DNA from: Cognatundibacterium curvum
GTDB taxonomy: Bacteria; Pseudomonadota; Gammaproteobacteria; Burkholderiales; Burkholderiaceae_D
Assembly (NCBI RefSeq): GCF_014284235.1
Contig: NZ_JACOGD010000001.1
Span: 186,001-250,000 of the forward strand
Direction of reading: 5' to 3'
Length of the DNA stretch: 64,000 bases
This document shows, piece by piece, positions 44,736 through 55,301 of the stretch (position 1 is its first letter; each line of letters begins with the position of its first letter). The position numbers and the translations under genes were made by a program. Below the pieces are notes generated by a model that saw only the letters and a list, made by a program, of their open reading frames with translations, was not told where the DNA came from and made no database searches.

Positions 44736-45593
44736 TTACTGCGTTTGCGCGGCAGAGGTAATCAGCACAGGAGTCACTGGCACATTGCTTAAGCCACCCT
44801 GGGTAGAAACCGGAACAGCACGGATTGCATCCATGATTTCTATCCCGGTAATAATCTTACCGAAAACTGCATAGCCTGAGTTTGTTGCTGAGTAATCAAA
44901 GGCTGCGCTGTTATCTTTTACATTAAAGTAAAACTGGGAAGTGGCAGAATTCAGATCGCTGGTGCGTGCCATTCCTATCGTGCCACGTACATTGCTCAGA
45001 CCATTTTTGGATTCCAGCACGATGGCTGCCGATGTGCTGGCCAGTTGCAGGTCTTTAGTATAACCACCACCTTGTATCACCAGATCTTTTTCTACACGGT
45101 GGAAAATTTTACTGACATAAAAGCCGCTTTCCACATAATTGAGGAAGTTATCGACCGATACCGGTGCCTTGCCAGGATTGAGCTCAATCACGATATTTCC
45201 CATGGACGTACCCAGTGTTACCTGAGGCTGCGCAGTCAGCACAGACGTCATGGTCGCCTGATAGGCCAATACATTATTGGCGTTAACCACACTCGTGGTA
45301 ACACTGCCTACAGTAATGATTTTGCAGGTGAAAGTGCGTTGCGTGGCGGTGCCGCCAGCTGATTCTGAGACAGCAGCACAGCCGGTGCTTGATACGGTAA
45401 TGCCTTTATCGAGATTCTGACCTTGCACCTTGATGGTGGCAGTTTTGCGGTACGCAACCTGATCTATGCTGACGCTGCTGACTGTTGCCAGCACAGTCGG
45501 TGTCGAACTGCTTTTCCCGCCACAGGCGCTCAATAAACCTAAGGATGCCAATGTGGCGAATACCCATGTTGTTGCTTTCAATCTGATCTCCAT
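44736..45593 (-). CDS. Cyclophilin-type peptidyl-prolyl isomerase lipoprotein
   Basis: A 285-residue envelope protein. A lipobox (LLSAC, cysteine at about residue 24) indicates a lipoprotein. An N-terminal beta region (about 30-120) precedes the cyclophilin domain: TSMGNIVIELNPGKAPVSVD, NFLNYVESGFY, FHRVEKDLVIQGGG and SQFYFNVKDNSAAFDY. The family catalyses cis-trans proline isomerisation. FHRV keeps the catalytic arginine. The extra N-terminal part is an IPT-like or family-specific region. Confidence 0.87.
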   Translation of the reverse strand: MEIRLKATTWVFATLASLGLLSACGGKSSSTPTVLATVSSVSIDQVAYRKTATIKVQGQNLDKGITVSSTGCAAVSESAGGTATQRTFTCKIITVGSVTTSVVNANNVLAYQATMTSVLTAQPQVTLGTSMGNIVIELNPGKAPVSVDNFLNYVESGFYVSKIFHRVEKDLVIQGGGYTKDLQLASTSAAIVLESKNGLSNVRGTIGMARTSDLNSATSQFYFNVKDNSAAFDYSATNSGYAVFGKIITGIEIMDAIRAVPVSTQGGLSNVPVTPVLITSAAQTQ

Positions 45594-45642
45594 AAAATAA
45601 ATGAATAATAAAACTGCCCTTAGCTGGAACCTGAGGGGGTGA

Positions 45643-46956
45643 TTAAATCAGCCCTTCGAATAGGGCGACATCAACCACTTCACCAGCCTGGACCTGATCC
45701 TGATGATGATGTAAAACGATCATGCAATTCGCTTCAGACATAGAGCGCAATATACCCGAACCTTGTGTACCTGTGACGGAAACTTCTAACTGGCCGCGTA
45801 AATTTCTTTTCAAAATTCCACGCTGAAATTCTGTTCTGCCCGATTTTTTATCCAGTTGAGTCGTCGTCACAGCCGGAATCAGCAAGGGTTCAGTCAGCTC
45901 AGCTCCCATCATTTTCAGCAGAGCAGGGCGTACCAGAAAGTAGAAACTGGTCATCACAGCAACCGGGTTGCCAGGTAGCCCGAACAACAGCGCAGATTGC
46001 GTGTCATCGTGTATCTTGCCGAAAGCCATAGGGCGGCCCGGCCGCATAGCAATTTGCCAGAAGGCGATATCACCGAGCTTGCTCATGGTGAGCCGGGTCA
46101 GATCGGCACTGCCTTGCGATACGCCGCCTGAAGTAATGATCACATCGGCTTGCTGACACGCGGCACGAAAGGCAGATTCCAGCTGTGCCGCATCATCCGG
46201 GATGATGCCCAAATCGATTGCGATACAGTCCAGCCGGTTCAGCATGCCGAGCAGGGTGTAGCGGTTACTGTCATACACGCAGCCATGCTCACTCGCTTCA
46301 CCTTGAGCGAGAATTTCATCACCGGTAGAAAAGAAAGCGACGCGTAATCGGGTTTCTACTCTTATTTCTGTGAGTCCCAGTGAGGCCAGTAAACCCAGAT
46401 CCGCCGGTGTAAGTATGCGTCCTTTTTTAAGTGCGATACAGCCACACTGTAAATCTTCACCGCGCAGACGCCGATGTGCGCCAGGATGACCGACATGAAC
46501 AGGCAGAGTGATATGCGTGTCGGTCTGTAGTGACAGCTGCTCATATGGGATCACACTGTCGCAGCCGCTGGGCATCACTGCGCCAGTCATGATCCGTATG
46601 CATTCCCCATTATTGACCTGTCCGTGAAACGGCGCACCAGCCAGGGCAGAACCGATAATCCTGAGTGTGGTTTCATCTGTGGCGCTGGCTGCGGATGATG
46701 CAAACGCATAGCCATCCATCGCCGCATTATCATGCGCAGGTACGTCTATCGGCGAAATCAGATCTTGCGCTAACACTCTGCCTAAGGCGGCCGTCAGCGC
46801 TAATGTTTCATGGGCAGATTTGCGTCTGCTCAGACTGGCGATTTTTTCCTTTGCCTCATTCAGGCTGTGCAGCGCTGTCTCGTCAGCCTTGACACTTGAG
46901 GCGCAGGAGGAGGTATGGACTGGATGGGGGCCGCTATGCATCATATTTTTCAGCAA
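45643..46956 (-). CDS. moeA: Molybdopterin molybdenumtransferase MoeA
   Basis: A 437-residue MoeA, which inserts molybdate into adenylylated molybdopterin. AHDNAAMDGYAF, TGAVMPSGCDSVIPYE, FSTGDEIL, ITSGGVSQGSADLTR and LFGLPGNPVAVM are all family motifs. The N-terminal 35 residues are an extension and a later start is possible (no better ribosome binding site seen). It overlaps the 3' end of mobA by 23 bp, so they are probably coupled. Confidence 0.95.
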   Translation of the reverse strand: MLKNMMHSGPHPVHTSSCASSVKADETALHSLNEAKEKIASLSRRKSAHETLALTAALGRVLAQDLISPIDVPAHDNAAMDGYAFASSAASATDETTLRIIGSALAGAPFHGQVNNGECIRIMTGAVMPSGCDSVIPYEQLSLQTDTHITLPVHVGHPGAHRRLRGEDLQCGCIALKKGRILTPADLGLLASLGLTEIRVETRLRVAFFSTGDEILAQGEASEHGCVYDSNRYTLLGMLNRLDCIAIDLGIIPDDAAQLESAFRAACQQADVIITSGGVSQGSADLTRLTMSKLGDIAFWQIAMRPGRPMAFGKIHDDTQSALLFGLPGNPVAVMTSFYFLVRPALLKMMGAELTEPLLIPAVTTTQLDKKSGRTEFQRGILKRNLRGQLEVSVTGTQGSGILRSMSEANCMIVLHHHQDQVQAGEVVDVALFEGLI

Positions 46957-47557
46957 GGATTAATTCATGCTCGGTATTAATATTGGTGAAGGCCCGCGTC
47001 TCAGGAAAATAGCTCAGCGCCAGACGGTGCCGTTCCATCCATAGTCTGGCTTTACTTTGCCCACTCTCCAGATACAGGCTTAAATCAGCTGCCAAGTGCT
47101 TGCGTACCAGCGCAAATACCGGTTGCGGCTGCAATGCGGTTTTGCCGGACTCACGGGTGGCAGCAATCGCAATATCTGCAGCTTGCGCCGACAGTGTCGC
47201 ATATAAGCGTGCAGCAAGGTCCAGCGGGATGAAAGGCGAGTCACAAGCTACGCTGAGTACAAATTCTGTGTCTGCTTGCAGTAAGCCTGCATGCAGTCCT
47301 GCCAGTGGCCCGGCAAAGCCGCTAATCTGATCGCTGCAGACGGCATGGCCAAACTGCGCATACTGATCCAGATTCCGGTTCGCGTTAATGAGTACAGTCG
47401 CCACTTGTGGCTGCAGCCGTTCGCATACCCAGGCTGCCAGCGGGCGACCGCGAAACAGATGCAAGCCTTTATCGCAATTTCCCAAGCGCGATCCGCGCCC
47501 ACCCGCCAGCAGCAAGCCAGTTACGGAGTGTAACGGATAGTCAGGCGAGGGCTGCAT
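46934..47557 (-). CDS. mobA: Molybdenum cofactor guanylyltransferase MobA
   Basis: A 207-residue MobA, which links GMP to Mo-molybdopterin to form the MGD cofactor. LLLAGGRGSRLGNCDKGLH near the N-terminus is the GTP-binding signature, and SVACDSPFIPLDLAARL gives the metal-binding aspartate. Its 3' end overlaps moeA. A cofactor pathway ending in MGD implies DMSO-reductase-family enzymes elsewhere in the genome. Confidence 0.94.
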   Translation of the reverse strand: MQPSPDYPLHSVTGLLLAGGRGSRLGNCDKGLHLFRGRPLAAWVCERLQPQVATVLINANRNLDQYAQFGHAVCSDQISGFAGPLAGLHAGLLQADTEFVLSVACDSPFIPLDLAARLYATLSAQAADIAIAATRESGKTALQPQPVFALVRKHLAADLSLYLESGQSKARLWMERHRLALSYFPETRAFTNINTEHELILAEKYDA

Positions 47558-47633
47558 AGTCGGTCTCCTGGAATAATGAAGCGGGGCATACTGGACAGTG
47601 CTGGTGGATATTGGACTGTCAGGCAGTCGGGTT

Positions 47634-48758
47634 TCAGCCGCCTATATAAGACATTTCTATCTTTTTATCGGCAGAAGTCGGCGTTGACAGACCAGAACTT
47701 CTGAGCTCCGAGTAGCGGTCGTCGCGCTGTTGCCAGACGCCAGCTATACCGTTAGCGAGTTCCTGGTCGCTGCTGACTCTGGCTGCGCGTAACAGTGGGC
47801 GCAGGTCATAGCCACGGGTCGCAAACAGGCAAGTGTACAACTGCCCCTCAGTCGATAAGCGTATGCGGGAACAATCGCCGCAAAAGGCTTGCGTCACACT
47901 CGATATGATGCCGATTTCACCCGCGTATTGCTGATGCTTCCAGCGTCTCGCGGTCTCGCCCGCATAATTGGCATCGAGCGCGGTCAATAGCATTCCTGCC
48001 TGTTGCAAGCGTTGCAGTATCTGATCCGCAGTGACTACCTCGCCCATACGCCAGCCGTTTGATGCGCCGACATCCATGTATTCGATGAAGCGCAGGATAT
48101 GCGCAGAGTGTTTGAAATACTCCGCCATAGGAACAATCTGGCTGTCATTGATACCGGCCTTCACCACCATATTCACTTTAACCGGCCCCAGTCCTGCCGC
48201 TTCTGCCGCAGCGATACCAGCCAATACCTGATCCACGCTGTAATCAACGTCGTTCATACGCTTGAATATCTCATCGCTGATCGCATCGAGTGAAACTGTG
48301 ACCCGGCCTAAGCCTGCATTCTTAAGGCTGACGGCTTTCTTTGCCAGCAGCGATCCATTCGTGGTCAGACTCAGATCAATGGGTGAGCCATCCTGAGTAC
48401 GCAGGCCGGACAGCATACTGATCAGTTGCTCTATATTTTTTCGGAGTAAAGGTTCGCCACCAGTGAGGCGGATTTTTTTTACGCCATGTGCGACAAAAAT
48501 ACGCGCAAGCCGGGTGATCTCTTCAAAACTCAGCAAATCCGCATGTGGCAGATAGCGGTAATTTTGATCGAAAATTTCCTTGGGCATGCAATAGACGCAG
48601 CGGAAATTGCAGCGGTCAGTGACTGAAATCCGCAAATCGCGTAAAGGACGTTGCAAGCTATCCAGCAGTTGTCCAGTGACAGTCTGCTCCAGCTCTGCAG
48701 TTGGCAGCGGGGCGGCCTGATGCCGGACATCAGTGATAGGGATAAATTTTTCCGTCAT
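47634..48758 (-). CDS. moaA: GTP 3',8-cyclase MoaA
   Basis: A 374-residue radical SAM enzyme, first step of molybdopterin synthesis. The SAM cluster motif is [22 protein letters not shown] follows, and the second cluster cysteines appear in [20 protein letters not shown]. The C-terminus ends in GG (MSYIGG), the conserved activating tail. The N-terminal 35 residues are a short extension. It begins the moaA-mobA-moeA run on the - strand. Confidence 0.96.
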   Translation of the reverse strand: MTEKFIPITDVRHQAAPLPTAELEQTVTGQLLDSLQRPLRDLRISVTDRCNFRCVYCMPKEIFDQNYRYLPHADLLSFEEITRLARIFVAHGVKKIRLTGGEPLLRKNIEQLISMLSGLRTQDGSPIDLSLTTNGSLLAKKAVSLKNAGLGRVTVSLDAISDEIFKRMNDVDYSVDQVLAGIAAAEAAGLGPVKVNMVVKAGINDSQIVPMAEYFKHSAHILRFIEYMDVGASNGWRMGEVVTADQILQRLQQAGMLLTALDANYAGETARRWKHQQYAGEIGIISSVTQAFCGDCSRIRLSTEGQLYTCLFATRGYDLRPLLRAARVSSDQELANGIAGVWQQRDDRYSELRSSGLSTPTSADKKIEMSYIGG

Positions 48759-48869
48759 AAACTGCGGTGATCCGGTAGCGAGGAGGGCGCTGCGGCTGCG
48801 TTCAGCGCGAAGCAGCAGCGCAGCCCATAGTGCGTGCGGCGAACAACAGGTCTGTGTAACGCATCGCCA

Positions 48870-51170
48870 TTAGCCACGCTCACGTAAAATACGATGTACA
48901 CCGTTGAGGTGTTTGATGCTGCGCATGATTTTGGCAAGATGCGCGCGGCTGTCCACCTGTATCGTGAAGTGAATATGCGTCATATCGTTGGCATCGCCAT
49001 CTTCCATATTGACGTGGCTGATATTGACATCGGCTTCACCGATTTCAGCAGCGATTCGGGCCAGTGCACCACGTTCGTTTTTGATCGTGACCGCGATTCT
49101 GGTATCGAAGCGACGATTCAGTTCTTCGCCCCAGGTGACATCGATCCAGCGATCCGGTTCTTTGGCATGCAGGCGTTTGGCATGCTCGCAATCATCGGTA
49201 TGCACCACTAAACCCTGATCCCGTTTCAATTGACCAACAATGCCGTCTCCCGGTATCGGCAGGCAGCAGGGTGCCAGTTGTACAGACAGACCTTCACTGC
49301 CGTAAATGATCACGGGCGCATGGCGATAGCCAGAGCGTTCGCCAAACTGTTGGAAAGGAATATTCGGCGAGTCATCTTCAACCAGATCAAGGATGTGGCG
49401 CGCAACCAGCGCCGCCATGCGTTTTCCTATGCCGATATCGGTATAAATCTCTTCCATCGATTTCGCGCTGGACTCATTGAGCAGCTTATCGATCAGGCTG
49501 GCCGGCAGGTCTGGATTCAGATGCACAGCAACCAGGGCCTGAGCCAGCAACTGGCGTCCCAGTTCGGTCGACTCATTCAGATTGATGGTGCGTAGATAGT
49601 GGCGTATTGCCGAACGCGCTTTACCGGTACGCACATACGTCAGCCAGTTCGGCGTAGGACGGGAATTCGGTGAAGTAATGATCTCGACGATATCACCGTT
49701 TTTCAATTCAGAACGCAGTGGTACCGGCTCATGGTTGATGCGGGTAGCAATCGCCTGATCACCAATGTCAGTATGAATGTTGTACGCAAAATCGAGTGCG
49801 GTGGCGCCACGCGGCAAAGCGATGATTTTCGACTTAGGCGTAAATACATAAACCGAGTCAGGAAATAGATCGACCTTGACATGCTCCAGGAATTCAGCCG
49901 AATCCCCGGTTTGTTTCTGAATATCGAGCAAAGACTGCAGCCAGGCATGGGTGCGTTGCTGCAGATCGGTCAGGCTGCCTTCATCATTTTTATACAGCCA
50001 GTGCGCTGCCACGCCGGATTCTGCCACTCTGTGCATTTCCTGGGTACGGATCTGGAACTCCACTGGCGTGCCGTAAGGGCCGATCAATGTGGTATGCAGG
50101 GATTGATAGCCATTCGTTTTCGGGATGGCGATATAGTCCTTAAATTTGCCTGGCATAGGCTTGTACAGCGCATGCAGGGTGCCCAGCGCGTAATAGCTTT
50201 CGCGGAAGTCTTTGACGACGATACGGAAACCATACACATCCAGCACCTGAGAAAATGACAGATGTTTGTCATGCATTTTCCGGTAGATGCCGTACAGGGT
50301 TTTTTCACGACCATACACTTCTGCCTGCAGCTCCGCTGTTTTCAGCGCGTCATTTACCGCATCCAGAATCTTGTTAACCACTTCACGCCGGTTGCCGCGC
50401 GCAGCCTTGACTGCTTTGGACAGCGTGCGGTAACGCATGGGATACAAATGCGAGAACGCCAGATCCTGCAGTTCGCGGTAAATATTATTGAGACCAAGAC
50501 GGTGCGCGATCGGCACATATACGTCCATGGTTTCGCGTGAAATCCTGCGCTTCTTCTCAGGCGACATCACGCCCAGGGTACGCATATTGTGCAAACGGTC
50601 TGCCAGTTTGACCAGGATCACGCGTACGTCGCGTGCCATCGCCAGCAGCATTTTGCGGAAATTTTCCGCCTGTGCTTCAATCTGGCTTTGAAACTCGATT
50701 TTTTCCAGTTTGGACAGACCATCGACCAGAGTCGCCACCGGTGCGCCGAAGCGTTCTATCAGTTCTTCTTTTTGAACATCCTGATCTTCCATCACATCAT
50801 GCAGCAGGGCAGCCATAATGGCTTGCACATCCAGCTTCCATTCAGCGCAGATTTCAGCCACTGCGATAGGATGGGAAATATAGGGCTCACCGGATTTTCT
50901 GACCTGACCCAGATGCATTTCGTCAGAAAAGCGATAGGCTTCCTTGACCTGCTTTAAGTCAGCTGCGGACATGTATTCCGACAGCCGTGCACTTAAGGCA
51001 CTGGTCGAAGCGACGCCGGTATGTGTGGGTTCGGTCGGTTTGGCAGACGCATCATTAGATGCCGCGATATTTTTTTTATCTTGCAACGGACGAAGATTTT
51101 CTGAAGGCGGAACGGAAATGGATTCGGCCGGGATGGTAAGCAGAGATGAATTAATATCATTAATGTTCAT
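48870..51170 (-). CDS. spoT: Bifunctional (p)ppGpp synthetase/hydrolase
   Basis: A 766-residue Rel/SpoT protein controlling the stringent alarmone. Domains in order: HD hydrolase (AALLHDVMEDQ, LADRLHNMRTL), synthetase (YGREKTLYGIYRKMHDKH, DVYGFRIVV), TGS (DLFPDSVYVFTPKSKIIAL), helical part and ACT (near residues 690-766, ending HRILRERG). The hydrolase motifs are intact, so it is the SpoT type. A 70-residue polar N-terminal extension precedes the HD domain. It follows rpoZ as in most proteobacteria. Confidence 0.96.
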   Translation of the reverse strand: MNINDINSSLLTIPAESISVPPSENLRPLQDKKNIAASNDASAKPTEPTHTGVASTSALSARLSEYMSAADLKQVKEAYRFSDEMHLGQVRKSGEPYISHPIAVAEICAEWKLDVQAIMAALLHDVMEDQDVQKEELIERFGAPVATLVDGLSKLEKIEFQSQIEAQAENFRKMLLAMARDVRVILVKLADRLHNMRTLGVMSPEKKRRISRETMDVYVPIAHRLGLNNIYRELQDLAFSHLYPMRYRTLSKAVKAARGNRREVVNKILDAVNDALKTAELQAEVYGREKTLYGIYRKMHDKHLSFSQVLDVYGFRIVVKDFRESYYALGTLHALYKPMPGKFKDYIAIPKTNGYQSLHTTLIGPYGTPVEFQIRTQEMHRVAESGVAAHWLYKNDEGSLTDLQQRTHAWLQSLLDIQKQTGDSAEFLEHVKVDLFPDSVYVFTPKSKIIALPRGATALDFAYNIHTDIGDQAIATRINHEPVPLRSELKNGDIVEIITSPNSRPTPNWLTYVRTGKARSAIRHYLRTINLNESTELGRQLLAQALVAVHLNPDLPASLIDKLLNESSAKSMEEIYTDIGIGKRMAALVARHILDLVEDDSPNIPFQQFGERSGYRHAPVIIYGSEGLSVQLAPCCLPIPGDGIVGQLKRDQGLVVHTDDCEHAKRLHAKEPDRWIDVTWGEELNRRFDTRIAVTIKNERGALARIAAEIGEADVNISHVNMEDGDANDMTHIHFTIQVDSRAHLAKIMRSIKHLNGVHRILRERG

Positions 51171-51222
51171 TCTGTTACTCCCGGCCGAATTCGTGTAAAG
51201 CGGTCAGTGCAGGTGCTGCGAC

Positions 51223-51426
51223 TTACACAGGAACTTTTTTCAGCATTTCGATGCCGACTTTACCTTGAGCGATTTCGCGCAGCGCTACAACAGTAGGCTT
51301 GTCCTTGGATTCCACTTTCGGTGTATGGCCTTGCAGCAGCTGACGTGCACGATAGGTTGCGCACAGGGTTAACTGAAAGCGGTTAGGAATCTGTTTCAAA
51401 GAATCTTCAATGGTGATACGTGCCAT
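51223..51426 (-). CDS. rpoZ: RNA polymerase omega subunit
   Basis: A 67-residue omega subunit ([40 protein letters not shown]), which aids assembly of the beta' subunit and forms part of the ppGpp binding site. It lies between gmk and spoT, the usual order, with 30 bp to gmk. Confidence 0.97.
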   Translation of the reverse strand: MARITIEDSLKQIPNRFQLTLCATYRARQLLQGHTPKVESKDKPTVVALREIAQGKVGIEMLKKVPV

Positions 51427-51456
51427 GGTATTTCCTTAATGCGGTAGGTACTGGAA

Positions 51457-52101
51457 TTAGTTGGGGTTGGCATGAATGCCAAGCTGAGCAAAAAGCTCAA
51501 TGTTGCGGGCTGCTTGCTGCGTGAAACGGCAACGTGTCGCTTTAACGATCGCAACCAGTTCAGACAAAGCAGTGGCAAAGTCCTGATTGATAATAACATA
51601 TTCGAACTCAGGAGAGTGCGCCATTTCACCGCCTGCCGCCAAAATCCGGCGTGTGATCACATGTGGTTCATCCTGGCCGCGCTTTTTCAGTCTTTCTTCA
51701 AGCGCCGGAATCGATGGTGGCAATATGAAAATACCAACTGCACCCGGAAATTGTTTGCGTACCTGTTGAGCACCTTGCCAGTCTATCTCCAGCAATACGT
51801 CAGTGCCGGCGCGCATTTGCTGTTCTATCAGTATGCGTGACGTGCCGTAGTAATTGCCATGCACCTCGGCTGATTCCAGGAATTCGCCACGTGCTTTTCT
51901 TTCCAGGAAGTCCTCTGCCGTCGTGAAGTGGTACTCGCGACCATCCTGTTCGCCCGGACGTGGCTGTCTGGTGGTGAACGAAATGGATAGCTTGATTTGT
52001 GGCTCTTGCGCTAGCAAGGCATTGACCAGGGTGGATTTTCCCGCGCCAGACGGGGCAGCGACGATAAATAAACTGCCTGCGGTAGAAGTGGTGGGTAGCA
52101 T
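51457..52101 (-). CDS. gmk: Guanylate kinase
   Basis: A 214-residue GMP kinase producing GDP. The P-loop is [10 protein letters not shown] (about residues 15-24); [19 protein letters not shown] binds GMP, and [13 protein letters not shown] follows. Length is normal. It lies in the yicC-gmk-rpoZ-spoT block, tying guanine nucleotide supply to the alarmone enzyme. Confidence 0.97.
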   Translation of the reverse strand: MLPTTSTAGSLFIVAAPSGAGKSTLVNALLAQEPQIKLSISFTTRQPRPGEQDGREYHFTTAEDFLERKARGEFLESAEVHGNYYGTSRILIEQQMRAGTDVLLEIDWQGAQQVRKQFPGAVGIFILPPSIPALEERLKKRGQDEPHVITRRILAAGGEMAHSPEFEYVIINQDFATALSELVAIVKATRCRFTQQAARNIELFAQLGIHANPN

Positions 52102-52221
52102 GTGTGCTCTCTGCTAGGATGAGGCTTGCCGCCCGGCGCATACTGTACTTGAATAAGTGACGGTCAGGGCAGGGCAGCAGGCGTTAAAAAATGTGGCGGG
52201 AGTATAAGCAAATGCCCGTGC

Positions 52222-53154
52222 TTATTCAAGGTTCTGCACTTGTTCCCGCATCTGTTCTATCAACAATTTTAAATCCATAGAGGCATCGGCCAATTCCTTG
52301 AGTGCGGCCTTAGAGCCCAGCGTATTGGCTTCGCGATTAAGTTCCTGCATCATGAAATCAAGGCGTTTACCCAGCTGGCCACCTTTTTTCAACAAGTGTC
52401 GGGTCTCAGTCAGGTGGGCTGATAAACGTGCTAATTCTTCGGCCACATCGACACGGATGCCATACACGGTGACTTCCTGACGGATGCGGTCCAGTGCCTC
52501 TTCGCGTGTAATGGTCTGGGTCGTACTGGCCTGACTGGCGGAATTGCCAGAATTTGCACCGGCAAGGCCCAGTGCTTCTTCCAGCCGTGCTGTCGCTTTT
52601 TGCTGGAATTGCTGCAAAATCTGCGGCATCAGTGGCGTAATCCGCGTGACGATTTCTTCCATCGCCGTGATTTTGCTCAGCAATACCTGACCCAATGCTG
52701 CACCTTCACGCTCACGGCTCACAACAAAGGCATCCAGCGTTTGCTGCATCGTGGCTTGGATCGCAGCTTGTAAATGTTCAGCATTGATTTCAGACTCTTC
52801 GATGACGCCGGGCCAACGTAATATCTCTGCGCTGGTTAACGCACTCGCATTCGGAAAGCGGGCGCTGATTGCCGCCTGAAATTCTTCCAGCTGTTGTAAA
52901 ACGCCAGAATTCAGCGATTTTTGCTGCGTATCGGTTGTTTTTTTTCCAAAGCTGAAGCGACACTCTACTTTTCCGCGTGTAATCCGTTTGGAAATGGCTT
53001 CTCTGAAATGGCTCTCCAGTGCACGGAACTCGTCATTTATACGGAATTGCAGGTCTAAAAAGCGTGAATTAACGCTTTTTATTTCAATTGTGATAGTTCC
53101 TGCTTCAGTTTCCTGTGTGCTGGTCGCGTAGCCAGTCATGCTGTAAATGCTCAA
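52222..53154 (-). CDS. YicC-family endoribonuclease
   Basis: A 310-residue protein starting SIYSMTGYATSTQ, typical of YicC, which has been characterised as an endoribonuclease family. EIKSVNSRFLDLQFRI and the C-terminal DFMMQELNREANTLGSKA are conserved. TTG 53154 is chosen because GAGG lies seven bases upstream and the sequence then starts at the family N-terminus; ATG 53184 is the alternative. A kinase gene diverges from it on the + strand. Confidence 0.93.
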   Translation of the reverse strand: MSIYSMTGYATSTQETEAGTITIEIKSVNSRFLDLQFRINDEFRALESHFREAISKRITRGKVECRFSFGKKTTDTQQKSLNSGVLQQLEEFQAAISARFPNASALTSAEILRWPGVIEESEINAEHLQAAIQATMQQTLDAFVVSREREGAALGQVLLSKITAMEEIVTRITPLMPQILQQFQQKATARLEEALGLAGANSGNSASQASTTQTITREEALDRIRQEVTVYGIRVDVAEELARLSAHLTETRHLLKKGGQLGKRLDFMMQELNREANTLGSKAALKELADASMDLKLLIEQMREQVQNLE

Positions 53155-53292
53155 ATTTTTTCCTCTTCTTAATTTATTGCTCACTGGAAATAAGTTTTCA
53201 GTTGCCGCTGCTAGTTGTTCTAAAGCAGGATATTCTTTACAAAACCCGCAATAGTCAACACAATCGCTGCTGTAAACAGGATTGGATGATCA

Positions 53293-54303
53293 ATGGCTGC
53301 ACAAAATAATGCCCCACTGCCCGATGGCTTGGAAATTGCCGGATACCGCATTGTAAAGAAAATCGCCTCCGGCGGCTTCAGTATTGTATATCTCGCGTCT
53401 GATGAAGATGGTAATGCTGTCGCAATCAAAGAATATCTGCCCAGCTCGCTTGCTTTAAGACAGCAGGGCGAACTGGTGCCTGCGATTTCAAATGAAAATT
53501 TACCTATTTATCGCATCGGTTTGAAATGTTTTTTTGAAGAAGGGCGTGCACTGGCACGTATCTCGCACCCGAATGTGGTCAGCGTGGTCAATTTCTTCCG
53601 TGCCAATGAGACTGTGTATATGGTGATGGCTTATGAGTCTGGCCGCTCCTTGCAGGAACATATTTTACGGCGCCGTGATAAGGGTGAAAAACCGCTGGTG
53701 TCCGAGCGCTTTATCCGCCGCATGTTTAATCAGGTGATGAATGGTTTGCGTGAGGTACATACGAATAAGCTGCTGCATCTGGATTTGAAACCAGCCAATA
53801 TTTATCTGCGCCTGGATGGGACGCCGATCTTGTTGGACTTTGGCGCAGCAAGGCAAACCCTGAAGACTGATATACCTAAGTTGTATCCGATGTATACACC
53901 TGGATTTGCCGGGCCTGAGCTGTATCAGAAGAATGGCAACCTCGGACCCTGGACCGATATTTACAGTATCGGCGCTTCGATTTTTGCCTGCATGATAGGC
54001 GCGCCGCCACAGCCAGCGGATCAGCGCAAGACGAATGACAAAATGGAATCGCATTACCGTAAGCTGGAAGGTATGTATTCGCCGGAGTTAATCGAGGTAG
54101 TGCGCTGGTGCCTGAAGCTGGATCCTCTGGAGCGCCCGCAAAGTGTATTTGCGTTGCAAAAAGCATTGGCGATGAAGGCGCAGCCGCAACCTGAGCCGGG
54201 CTTACTGGATAAGGCCAGACTGAAAATTGCCGGACTTTTCGGCAAGAAAAAGAAAAAAGATGACAGCGATCACACGACGATACAGGAAAGTACCCTGAAT
54301 TAA
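53293..54303 (+). CDS. Serine/threonine protein kinase
   Basis: A 336-residue soluble Hanks-type kinase. Glycine-rich loop KIASGGFSIVYLA, lysine in AIKEYLP, catalytic loop HLDLKPANIYL, metal-binding LDFGAAR, and FAGPELYQKNG plus GPWTDIYSIGA from the activation region. HLD replaces HRD. The tail is basic and lysine-rich (KKKKKDD) with no membrane segment, so it lacks a sensor. The phosphatase that follows is the likely partner. Confidence 0.92.
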   Translation: MAAQNNAPLPDGLEIAGYRIVKKIASGGFSIVYLASDEDGNAVAIKEYLPSSLALRQQGELVPAISNENLPIYRIGLKCFFEEGRALARISHPNVVSVVNFFRANETVYMVMAYESGRSLQEHILRRRDKGEKPLVSERFIRRMFNQVMNGLREVHTNKLLHLDLKPANIYLRLDGTPILLDFGAARQTLKTDIPKLYPMYTPGFAGPELYQKNGNLGPWTDIYSIGASIFACMIGAPPQPADQRKTNDKMESHYRKLEGMYSPELIEVVRWCLKLDPLERPQSVFALQKALAMKAQPQPEPGLLDKARLKIAGLFGKKKKKDDSDHTTIQESTLN

Positions 54304-54356
54304 TGTCGTCATCCTTATTGGCTGTTTTTTACTTACATTTTTAAACCTTAATCTAC

Positions 54357-55298
54357 ATGCGCTTTTCCGTTTATCAAGAAAGTCATATAGGCGGCCGCAA
54401 GGTCAATCAGGATCGCATGGGTTACAGCTTTACCCGTGATGCGATCCTGCTTTTGCTTGCAGATGGCATGGGTGGTCACATCATGGGTGAAATGGCGGCA
54501 GCCATCGCGATGCAGACCATAGGCAGTTTATTCCAGCAACAGGCGCAGCCTATGATAGGTCGCCCTGAACGTTTTCTGGAAGATAGTTTCCTGGCCGCGC
54601 ATCAGGAAATTCATCGCTACCGCATCATGAATAATCTGCCTGAAACGCCACGCACCACCATCGTCGCCTGTCTGATACAGAATGGTTACGCCTACTGGGC
54701 ACATTGCGGCGATTCACGTCTGTACTGGTTGCGTCAGGGGCAGATCCTGTTGCGCACCAAAGATCATTCCAGACTGGAGACCCTGATCGCGCAGGGCAAG
54801 GTTGATCCGGCTGAGCGCCATAGTCATCCTGACCGCAATAAATTGTTTAACTGCCTCGGTGCGCCGAATTCACCTATCGTTGAACTGTCGCGCAGAGCTG
54901 TGCTGCAGCCTGGCGACCTGATCTTGCTGTGCTCGGATGGCTTCTGGTCTATGCTGCCCGATCATCTGCTGGCTCAGCGCCTGCATGAGCACACCATAGT
55001 ACGCGCTATCCCTGAACTGATCCGTTCCGCTGTCAGCATCGCTGGCAAGCACAGTGATAACACCACGGCGCTGGCCTTAATGTGGGAAGGCGATGACAGA
55101 CTGGATGATACTTCCGTCATCTCGACCAATACCTTGCCGATAGGCTCGGTCACGACCACGATACAGGCACCGATAGATCCTGAGCTGGTCAAAGAACATG
55201 GCGAGCAGGATATTTTTAACGATGCGGAGATAGAAAAAGCGATTGCAGAGATACGCAATGCGATTCATAAATCTTCCAAAATCACGAACAAACCTTAA
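54357..55298 (+). CDS. PP2C-family serine/threonine phosphatase
   Basis: A 313-residue phosphatase. Metal-binding blocks are VNQDRMGYS, LLLADGMGGHIMGE and ILLCSDGFWSML, with the CGDSRLYWLR and NDNTTAL-like SDNTTALALMW segments. It reverses kinase action, most simply that of the adjacent kinase. The C-terminal 60 residues extend past the catalytic domain. Rph starts three bases after its stop. Confidence 0.92.
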   Translation: MRFSVYQESHIGGRKVNQDRMGYSFTRDAILLLLADGMGGHIMGEMAAAIAMQTIGSLFQQQAQPMIGRPERFLEDSFLAAHQEIHRYRIMNNLPETPRTTIVACLIQNGYAYWAHCGDSRLYWLRQGQILLRTKDHSRLETLIAQGKVDPAERHSHPDRNKLFNCLGAPNSPIVELSRRAVLQPGDLILLCSDGFWSMLPDHLLAQRLHEHTIVRAIPELIRSAVSIAGKHSDNTTALALMWEGDDRLDDTSVISTNTLPIGSVTTTIQAPIDPELVKEHGEQDIFNDAEIEKAIAEIRNAIHKSSKITNKP

Positions 55299-55301
55299 TT
55301 T

